Assembly: GCA_025869455.1 (NCBI GenBank)
Contig: JAOZVT010000322.1
Coordinates: 1-13,532, forward strand
Origin: Prosthecobacter sp.
GTDB taxonomy: Bacteria > Verrucomicrobiota > Verrucomicrobiia > Verrucomicrobiales > Verrucomicrobiaceae
Length of the DNA stretch: 13,532 bases
Direction of reading: 5' to 3'
Shown: positions 6,376 to 12,392 of the stretch, in pieces
Layout of the letters: each line of letters opens with the position of its first letter
How positions within the stretch are numbered: the first letter of the stretch is position 1
Notes under the pieces: model-generated
Databases searched by the model: none
The model's input: the letters and a program-made list of their open reading frames with translations, nothing else
Told to the model about the DNA's origin: nothing
Program-made: the position numbers and the translations under genes

Positions 6376-6404
6376 TCAGCTCTCCCAGAGGATCTGATAT
6401 TTTT
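6376..6404 (+). terminator. possible terminator of the Lon-N gene, inside the opposing gene end
   Basis: Directly after the Lon-N stop, TCAG (6376-6379) pairs with CTGA (6394-6397), and CTCT (6380-6383) pairs with AGAG (6387-6390) inside it, leaving a 3-base bulge. TATTTTT follows at 6398-6404. The structure overlaps the last codons of the convergent phosphoesterase gene. The stem is short and interrupted, so this is a moderate call based on the T run and position. Confidence 0.38.
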
Positions 6405-7290
6405 CCCCGTGTTCGTCATGCGCTGGATTTAAAGCGCGAAGTTCGAATTCGAGTTTCTCGGGGGTAGCACGGGCGATTACCCAGCCATTGGGGCGTGTGG
6501 GGCCAAAGACGTAGGCGACAGGCGGGAGATTGATGAGGTGGATGCCCGTGGTCTCATGCTGAGTGTGGGACCAGTTATGAGTGTGACCAAAAACGAAGGC
6601 TTTGACCTTTTTATGTTTGGCCAGGACCTGAAACATGGCGTCGCTGTCTTGCAGGCCTGTCGGTTTTTGGCCTTCCGTCGTGATGGGGACTTGAGGATTA
6701 TGATGGGCCATGACCACGGTGGGTTTGGCGGGTAGTTTGGCCAGGGTGCGGTCTAACCAGCCAAGCTGGTCATCACCCAGGATTCCTGGGGTTTTATTGA
6801 CCTGATCTAGGGTGTCTAGAAGGACCCAGTTCATGGTGGCGCTGGAAAAAACACTGACATGTTTGCCATCCACGGGACGTGGATCTTGCACGCTGGTCAT
6901 GGCTGCCGTGAAGTTTTTACGGTCATCGTGATTGCCGAGCGTGCAATGCACGGGGATGCCTGCTTCGCGGATGGGGCGGATGAGGTCAATGAAGGTGGAG
7001 TAATCGGACGCCTGACCCGTGAGGTAAGCGCAGTCGCCATTCACAAGAAGTCCATAAGGCTTGCTGGGGAGCTTCAATGTTTGATTCACACAGCGGGTCA
7101 AATTGTCGCCCATGATCACGCCGCGAGCTTCCGCTTTGGGATCGGTCGGGATGTGGGGGTCTGAAAAAAGCACCCAGGTTTCTGGGCTGAGCTTGTTATC
7201 CGCAGCCAAGCCCCAACACGGGGCAAGTGCAGCGGCAAGGCTGCCTTTGATCCAGTGGCGGCGGCTGATGGCGGGTAAAGTGATGGGCAT
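6376..7290 (-). CDS. Tat-exported calcineurin-like metallophosphoesterase
   Basis: A 304-residue exported phosphoesterase. The N-terminus carries a twin-arginine signal (SRRHWIKG at 9-16, then a hydrophobic Ala/Leu stretch, with a likely cut near GLAA-D31), so the protein folds in the cytoplasm and is exported to the periplasm. The bimetal site of the calcineurin-like family is complete: Asp44 and His46 (SDPH), Asp86 (NGD), Asn120-His121-Asp122 (GNHDD), His196 or His197 (AHH), and His236/His238 (GHTH). The motif spacing resembles CpdA-type and related class III enzymes, but the periplasmic location makes a cAMP role doubtful. A phosphodiester or phosphomonoester substrate is likely but cannot be named. 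The gene is divergent from formate-THF ligase and convergent with the Lon-N gene. Confidence 0.9.
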   Translation of the reverse strand: MPITLPAISRRHWIKGSLAAALAPCWGLAADNKLSPETWVLFSDPHIPTDPKAEARGVIMGDNLTRCVNQTLKLPSKPYGLLVNGDCAYLTGQASDYSTFIDLIRPIREAGIPVHCTLGNHDDRKNFTAAMTSVQDPRPVDGKHVSVFSSATMNWVLLDTLDQVNKTPGILGDDQLGWLDRTLAKLPAKPTVVMAHHNPQVPITTEGQKPTGLQDSDAMFQVLAKHKKVKAFVFGHTHNWSHTQHETTGIHLINLPPVAYVFGPTRPNGWVIARATPEKLEFELRALNPAHDEHGEKYQILWES

Positions 7291-7318
7291 GGTTGGTTAA
7301 ATACGTGATTTTTGGCAA

Positions 7319-7347
7319 AAATTAGCGATTTGGTTCTCTGCTGGCAA
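7319..7347 (-). promoter_or_regulatory. weak candidate promoter for the metallophosphoesterase
   Basis: On the minus strand TTGCCA (7347-7342) fits five of six bases of a sigma-70 -35 box. After exactly 17 bases comes TAATTT (7324-7319), which fits only three of six bases of a -10 box. It lies about 30 bases before the phosphoesterase ATG, in the 134-base region shared with the divergent formate-THF ligase. The spacing is right but the -10 box is poor, so this is a low-confidence call. Confidence 0.22.
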
Positions 7348-7424
7348 GAACGCTAGAGGGGAGATCGAAATCGGCCTTTCAATTCTAGAGTCACTTGGCA
7401 TGATCGTGGCATTCTTAACCACAC

Positions 7425-9041
7425 ATGGCCCACGACATTTCAACAGTTGCCCGCTCTCTAGGGATTCCTGAAGCTCACCTTTCTCTTTATGGTCGAGATA
7501 AAGCCAAGGTCTCACTCAAGGCTCTGGAAAATCGCCCTCAAAAGGGAAAAATGATTTTGGTTTCTGCCATCACTCCCACACCTGCGGGAGAGGGGAAAAC
7601 GACGGTTTCCATTGGTTTGGCGCAGGGTTTGAAGAAAATCGGTCAGAGTGTGGCCTTGGCATTACGGCAACCTTCCATGGGGCCAGTATTTGGTCGCAAA
7701 GGCGGCGCGACGGGCGGTGGTAAAAGTACGGTGCAGCCAGCCGAGTCCATCAATCTTCATTTCACGGGTGATTTTCATGCAATCACGAGTGCGCATAATT
7801 TGTTATCCTCGGTGATTGATAACCAATTATTCAATCAACAGACGCATTTGTCACCGGATGGTGTTTTGTGGAAACGGGTGCTGGATGTGAATGATCGGGC
7901 ACTGCGGGGCATCCGCACTAGCGTGGGGAAAACGACTGAACGTAGTGCTGGGTTTGACATTACGGCGGCTTCGGAAGTGATGGCGATTTTATGTCTATCT
8001 GAGTCATTGGCAGATTTGCGCGAGAGACTGGATCGCATCGCGATTGGATTTACAGTCGAAGGAACACCTGTCTTTGCCAAGGAGTGTCACATTACCGGAG
8101 CATTGTTGGCTTTATTGCTGGATGCCTTGCAGCCAAATTTGGTTCAATCAGTCGAGGGTGTGCCTGCGTTTCTGCATGGCGGGCCTTTTGCCAATATCGC
8201 GCATGGTTGCAATTCGGTGTTGGCCTCGCGGATGGCACTGTCCTATGCGGACTTCGCGGTGACGGAGGCTGGATTTGCCTTTGATCTGGGCGGCGAAAAA
8301 TTCATGCACATCAAGTGCCGACAGTCGGGACTAAAGCCGGAGGCCATTGTCATCGTGGCGACGGTGCGGGCACTGAAAATGCACGGAGGTGTGGAGTTGG
8401 ATTGCCTCACACAGCCGGACACAGCAGCCTTATCACGCGGATTAGAAAATCTAGCGGCACATCTTGATAGCGCGGCCCAGTTTGATCGTCCGGTGATTGT
8501 GGCCGTGAACAAGTTCACCAATGACAGTGCAGAAGAGCTGGCTCTGGTTCATGAATTTTGCCAAGCCCGAGGTGTCCCTTGCGCCACGGCGGATGTTTTT
8601 GGGCAAGGTGGCGACGGAGCCATTGAGTTAGCTGAAAAAGTGCTCGCTGCATTGCCTGCTGAATCAAAACCGTTGCCGTATCTTTATGATGCCCATGCTC
8701 CAGTGGAGGAAAAGCTGCACGCCATCGCCACACGCATCTATGGAGCTGATGGTGTGACACTGACGGAGGCGGCGAAAGAGAAACTGGCGCTGTATTCGCG
8801 GAATCATTTTAGCCATTTGCCTTTGTGCATGGCCAAGACTCAGAACTCGCTTTCTGATGACGCCAAGAAGCTGGGGCGACCACGTGGATTTACCATCACG
8901 GTGCGTGATTTTGAGATCGCGCACGGTGCAGGGTTCCTGGTGGCTCTCACGGGTACCATGATGCGCATGCCTGCTTTGCCCAAAGTGCCAGCGGCGGAGC
9001 GCATTCAGGTGAGTGCCGAAGGCGTGATCAGTGGCATCTGA
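7425..9041 (+). CDS. fhs: formate--tetrahydrofolate ligase
   Basis: This cytoplasmic enzyme makes 10-formyl-THF from formate, ATP and THF, and so feeds one-carbon units into purine, fMet and serine metabolism. The 538-residue protein spans the full family fold, slightly shorter than the usual 555 or so. Signature elements are the N-terminal LYGRDKAKVSL, the ATP-binding loop TPTPAGEGKTT (50-60), LRQPSMGPVFGRKGGATGGG just after it, INLHFTGDFHAI, FLHGGPFANIAHGCNS, and the C-terminal MAKTQNSLSDD followed by GRPRGFTITVRD and LPKVPAAERI. A small oddity is STVQPAESINLHF, where relatives have a V-x-P-M-E-D-I-N-L-H-F form, so Met and Asp are replaced. No bifunctional folD partner lies next to it. The gene stands alone between divergent and convergent neighbours, and no Shine-Dalgarno sequence precedes the ATG. 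The naming is secure. Confidence 0.97.
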   Translation: MAHDISTVARSLGIPEAHLSLYGRDKAKVSLKALENRPQKGKMILVSAITPTPAGEGKTTVSIGLAQGLKKIGQSVALALRQPSMGPVFGRKGGATGGGKSTVQPAESINLHFTGDFHAITSAHNLLSSVIDNQLFNQQTHLSPDGVLWKRVLDVNDRALRGIRTSVGKTTERSAGFDITAASEVMAILCLSESLADLRERLDRIAIGFTVEGTPVFAKECHITGALLALLLDALQPNLVQSVEGVPAFLHGGPFANIAHGCNSVLASRMALSYADFAVTEAGFAFDLGGEKFMHIKCRQSGLKPEAIVIVATVRALKMHGGVELDCLTQPDTAALSRGLENLAAHLDSAAQFDRPVIVAVNKFTNDSAEELALVHEFCQARGVPCATADVFGQGGDGAIELAEKVLAALPAESKPLPYLYDAHAPVEEKLHAIATRIYGADGVTLTEAAKEKLALYSRNHFSHLPLCMAKTQNSLSDDAKKLGRPRGFTITVRDFEIAHGAGFLVALTGTMMRMPALPKVPAAERIQVSAEGVISGI

Positions 9042-9045
9042 TGGG

Positions 9046-10371
9046 TTAGGGGGCCTTGCCTTTCTCCAACATGTATTCAGCAATTTTGCGCAAATTGGCT
9101 TCGCCCAAGTGCGCGAAAGGAGGCATCTGGGGTAGCTCGGGGCGCTTCTTACCAGGGGCCATGGCCCAGGCAACAATGCCGTCAGGATTGCCATGATAGA
9201 TTTGAGCAATTTCAGTGAGTGGTGGGCCGACTAACTTGGTGTTAGGGGCATGGCACGCAGCGCAGTTGATGAAAAGCTGTGAGGCGTCTGGTTCGGCGGC
9301 AGCGGGTTGGCCTGCAAGCTGGTGATTAAAGTCTGCTAGAGCGGAAGCGAATTCTTGAGTGCGCTCTTGAATCTGAGCCTGATGACCGGCTAGAGCTGCC
9401 TGACGGTAAACATGACGCCCGCTGCCCATGCCCAACACGACAAAGGTGAAGAGGATGCAAATCCATGGGTAACTTTGCCCAATGCGTGAATCATCTCTGC
9501 GCAATTCACGAAAGATTAGCATCAAGGTTATGAGTCCGATGGCCGCACCCGAGAAGATGATCACATAAAGTTTTGGGGTGATCCCTGCGGCGGGCAGTGT
9601 GAACAGCAATAGGGGACCAAAGACGAATTGAAGTAGAGTCACATAAGCCGTTATCTTGTAAAAAATCCGGCGTAGTTCTGGGCGTGTGAAGTCACTGAGA
9701 TGAGAGAGATCTGAAGAGGCACGCCCAAACCAACCTGCCAAAAAGAGCCCCGTCATGGCGATGCTAGCGGCAAGAAAATGCAGGTAGCGAGGCAACACAT
9801 TGCCTATTTTTAAGCTGGAGAAGAAACCGCGCACCTTGTCCCACTCACTGGGGAAGAGCATGAGGTTGATGTTGGATAAGAAGATGAGCGGGATGAACAA
9901 GAGCAGCAGCATGGCCAGCACGCTGATGGCTTGGTGCAGTGTCTTCTTCCGGCCTGTTGTCCAGGTTTCCCAGGTGTATTTATGCAGATAGGTCAGCAAG
10001 AAAGCCACGATGACTAAGGGTACAATCATTAACCAGGCATGACCTGTGAGGGCATTGGCTGAATACCATTGCAGGGTGTAGAGCAGATTGATGCAAAGGA
10101 GCGGGCCTATGCCCATGACGACCGCTAAACTTTTGTTAACGGTCACAGTTTTGGCAATGGCTAAGGATAGATGATCCCAGCGTTTGTTTTGACGGCCCAA
10201 CCATTCGGTGATGACGACCAAGATGGTGCCTCCTACCATGAGGTTCACAAAGAGAATGTGAACCAGGAAAAAGATTACCAGACAAATTGTGAGCACCCAC
10301 GCTGGTAAGGGAAGCGGCAGCGGGAGGTCACGCGGAATGGGTGTGTTGGCTAACAAAAAGAAGGTCTTCAT
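9046..10371 (-). CDS. CydA-like second membrane subunit with C-terminal cytochrome c domain
   Basis: A 441-residue membrane protein that ends in a mono-heme cytochrome c domain. After a Leu-Pro repeat near 16-23 there are about eight hydrophobic helices up to about residue 313. A periplasmic linker leads to the heme c motif CAACH (370-374), with a probable axial Met in QMPPF (Met416). TM1 holds His38 (VHILFVNLMVGG), in the same setting as E. coli CydA His19. RYLHFLAASIAMTG (195-208) resembles the CydA segment around the b558 ligand His186 and keeps the histidine (His198). The paired acidic residues of CydA helix 3 are not seen. I read it as a diverged CydA-type subunit in the place of CydB. 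It is encoded four bases after its partner gene and converges on fhs with a 4-base gap. Assignment to the bd superfamily is inference; the membrane plus cytochrome c architecture is clear. Confidence 0.8.
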   Translation of the reverse strand: MKTFFLLANTPIPRDLPLPLPLPAWVLTICLVIFFLVHILFVNLMVGGTILVVITEWLGRQNKRWDHLSLAIAKTVTVNKSLAVVMGIGPLLCINLLYTLQWYSANALTGHAWLMIVPLVIVAFLLTYLHKYTWETWTTGRKKTLHQAISVLAMLLLLFIPLIFLSNINLMLFPSEWDKVRGFFSSLKIGNVLPRYLHFLAASIAMTGLFLAGWFGRASSDLSHLSDFTRPELRRIFYKITAYVTLLQFVFGPLLLFTLPAAGITPKLYVIIFSGAAIGLITLMLIFRELRRDDSRIGQSYPWICILFTFVVLGMGSGRHVYRQAALAGHQAQIQERTQEFASALADFNHQLAGQPAAAEPDASQLFINCAACHAPNTKLVGPPLTEIAQIYHGNPDGIVAWAMAPGKKRPELPQMPPFAHLGEANLRKIAEYMLEKGKAP

Positions 10372-10375
10372 AAAA

Positions 10376-11809
10376 TCAGCGGTTGGTGAGGTTGCTCGGC
10401 GATTCAGGGGCTAGGGGGGCGGCTTCAATGCCGATGGTCTGAGCTCCTTGGAGAGATTCGCGGGTTTCTCTGAGATGTTGGATGTAAGCGACGAGAGCTT
10501 TGGCCTCTTTTTCATTGCCAGGGAAAGGCGGCATGAAGGTGCGGGTCTGGTGCATGCCTTTGATGAAGGCCAGCATGCCTGCATCGTCCCAGGGTTTGTC
10601 AGAGCCATACATGAGGCCGAATTTTTCAATCACTCCATTCAAGCCTGTGGTGCTGTGGCAGCGTGAGCAGGCCAGCATGAAGATATCTTGGCCGCACTCG
10701 ACTTTGTTCGTTTCGGTAACCTCACGATGCTTCACGTAAGTGGCATATTTGAGCAGTCCTTCACTTTGTAAAAAGGCCAGTTCATCTTTGTGAACGCCAT
10801 TGGAATAAAGGTAGTCTCCGATGACCCAGGGCTTGCGCATGAATTCGCGTGCTCGTTCAAAATGACCCAGTAACCAGATGCCCATGAAGCTGGGGATGAG
10901 CAGCGCCCAGCGCGGGACCAAGGATGAAAAAGATAGACCTGCAATGGCGATGACCAAGAAGGTGCCCAGTGTCCAGCCTAACAAACTGGCGAACTGACTG
11001 TGCCAGCCCATGAATTGCTGGGAGAGTAAGGCCACGGCGCTATTGGCCTTCATGACTTCGGGGATATTGTGCCAATACCAATTTCCAAATAGGAGCGTCA
11101 GGATCAAGCTGACGAGTACGACATGGGAGAGACGATAAACCAGCCATTTGCGCAAACGTGATCCCTGAGGCTTCTGTCGAGTGAAAAAGAACGACGCAAA
11201 CCACACGAAGACGGCACCCGTCATGAGGGCAAAGAAGGTACGGAAGCCCAATTGGGGCAGGTAGAGAGGGTTGGTCATCGCATCCCAGAAGGCGCGTGTC
11301 TGATTCCATTCTCCGGGCTTCATCATGAAGCCGAGGACGGCCACAATGAGAGCCATAGTCAACCAGGACATGATGCTGAGTGCCAAACCAATTTTGATGT
11401 GTTTGCGCTTCTTTTCCGCTGTGTCGGCTTTCTTCCAGGAAAGGAACCACCACATGATGAGAACCACCTCTGAAATGAAAACAAGCCATTCGGTGAACCA
11501 ACCCCAGAAGAAGACGCGTAGCAGGCTGCCGATGGCAAAGGGCGCAAATAGGGAGGTGGAAAGCCAGATGCCGACACCTGTCATGGCCCCGACCGTGGTG
11601 GTGACGATGAAGACCACGAAAGTGATCTTATAAGCCAGTTCATCGACATCCTTGCGCCCGTGCTTATGCGCCCACCATTCCATGAAAGTCAGGATGGGAT
11701 AGGCCCCGACGGCTAAGGGGTGATTGATCAGTACGTGCAGGGAGGCGATGATCCCGATGATCAACCGTCCGCCAGCCAGATGGTCCAGATAGTATGAAGG
11801 AAAGTCCAT
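10376..11809 (-). CDS. cytochrome bd-superfamily CydA-like subunit fused to cytochrome c
   Basis: A 477-residue inner-membrane subunit, probably the oxygen-reducing core. The N-terminal part matches CydA: His25 in SLHVLINHPLAVG fits the heme ligand His19 of E. coli CydA. The acidic pair Glu107/Glu114 (TEWLVFISE) lies near the position of Glu99/Glu107, although the spacing is 7 rather than 8. REFMRKPWVIGDYL (321-334) aligns closely with the AEYGRQPWAIGE segment, so Glu322 matches the b595 ligand Glu445. The b558 ligand His186 is replaced by Arg190 (GFRTFFALMTGA). The periplasmic quinol (Q) loop is not recognisable. A C-terminal cytochrome c domain follows, with CSRCH (381-385) and a likely axial Met426 (FMPPF). 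GGAG eight bases before the ATG at 11809 favours this start over a TTG at 11815. The gene is 52 bases downstream of the regulator gene. It probably takes electrons through cytochrome c rather than directly from quinol. Confidence 0.85.
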   Translation of the reverse strand: MDFPSYYLDHLAGGRLIIGIIASLHVLINHPLAVGAYPILTFMEWWAHKHGRKDVDELAYKITFVVFIVTTTVGAMTGVGIWLSTSLFAPFAIGSLLRVFFWGWFTEWLVFISEVVLIMWWFLSWKKADTAEKKRKHIKIGLALSIMSWLTMALIVAVLGFMMKPGEWNQTRAFWDAMTNPLYLPQLGFRTFFALMTGAVFVWFASFFFTRQKPQGSRLRKWLVYRLSHVVLVSLILTLLFGNWYWHNIPEVMKANSAVALLSQQFMGWHSQFASLLGWTLGTFLVIAIAGLSFSSLVPRWALLIPSFMGIWLLGHFERAREFMRKPWVIGDYLYSNGVHKDELAFLQSEGLLKYATYVKHREVTETNKVECGQDIFMLACSRCHSTTGLNGVIEKFGLMYGSDKPWDDAGMLAFIKGMHQTRTFMPPFPGNEKEAKALVAYIQHLRETRESLQGAQTIGIEAAPLAPESPSNLTNR

Positions 11810-11861
11810 GCGCAACTCTCCGGCAGCGCGCGAAATTGAAAATGTGGCAAGATGCCGCAGC

Positions 11862-12392
11862 TCAGCTGTTGGGCGGTAATTTTCCCAGCTTCCTTTGCAG
11901 TGTCCGACGATCTATTCCCAGTGCTTCGGCAGCATGGGAGATATTGCCATGACAATCATTGAGCACACGCTGGATGTGTTCCCATTCCAGGCGGGCTAGG
12001 CTGGGCAGATCACTGGCGGCGGGGCGTGGGGAGGTGGCGGCTTGCCCGCGCAGAGCGGCCAGAACTTGGTCTGCGCTTGCTGGCTTGAGCAGATAATCAT
12101 CTGCGCCCAGACGCACGGCTTCAATGGCATTGGGGATGCTGCCATAACCGGTTAGGACGATTAAACGAGCGGTGGGCAAAAAGCGACGGAGTTCGGGGAT
12201 CAAAGCCATGCCGTTGTCTTGGCCTAACCGCATGTCTAGCACGATGCCTTCCACGGAGCGGGGTGCGCTTAGGTAGTCGAGCGCTTCTTGAGCATGACTT
12301 GCCTGAGTCACCTCACAGCCACGCCGTGTCAACGCCATGGCTAACGTGGTGCGAAAGCTTTCATCATCTTCAATGAGCAGGATGGAGGTCAT
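11862..12392 (-). CDS. regA: RegA/PrrA-type redox response regulator
   Basis: A 176-residue two-domain regulator. The receiver domain (1-115) has the acidic pocket Asp9/Asp10, phospho-acceptor Asp53 (VLDMRLG), switch Thr81 (LTGYGS) and Lys103 (LLKP). A Pro-containing linker (about 118-130) leads to a Fis-type helix-turn-helix. The block EWEHIQRVLNDCHGNISHAA and the following RRTLQRKLGK (136-171) are hallmarks of the RegA/PrrA/ActR family, which controls respiration and redox balance genes. The length is close to the family norm of about 180. Its ATG overlaps the kinase stop by four bases (ATGA), and it lies upstream of the oxidase genes on the same strand, so all four genes probably form one operon. 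The expected target is the oxidase promoter or the operon itself. I did not find a clear RegA site in the short 11810-11861 gap. Confidence 0.9.
   Translation of the reverse strand: MTSILLIEDDESFRTTLAMALTRRGCEVTQASHAQEALDYLSAPRSVEGIVLDMRLGQDNGMALIPELRRFLPTARLIVLTGYGSIPNAIEAVRLGADDYLLKPASADQVLAALRGQAATSPRPAASDLPSLARLEWEHIQRVLNDCHGNISHAAEALGIDRRTLQRKLGKLPPNS

Noticed and set aside
8664..9209. 181-codon minus-strand frame across the fhs end and oxidase end
   Set aside because: It overlaps two firmly identified genes in wrong frames and has no family resemblance.
11040..11501. 153-codon minus-strand frame inside the oxidase large subunit
   Set aside because: It is a shadow frame; the correct frame shows CydA motifs and membrane helices.
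9046..11809. Reading the pair as cbb3 oxidase, NrfD/PsrC or alternative complex III
   Set aside because: There is no histidine pattern of heme-copper oxidases, no iron-sulfur partner, and the RKPW and His motifs fit CydA better.
11810..11815. TTG start two codons upstream for the oxidase large subunit
   Set aside because: GGAG is spaced correctly for the ATG at 11809.
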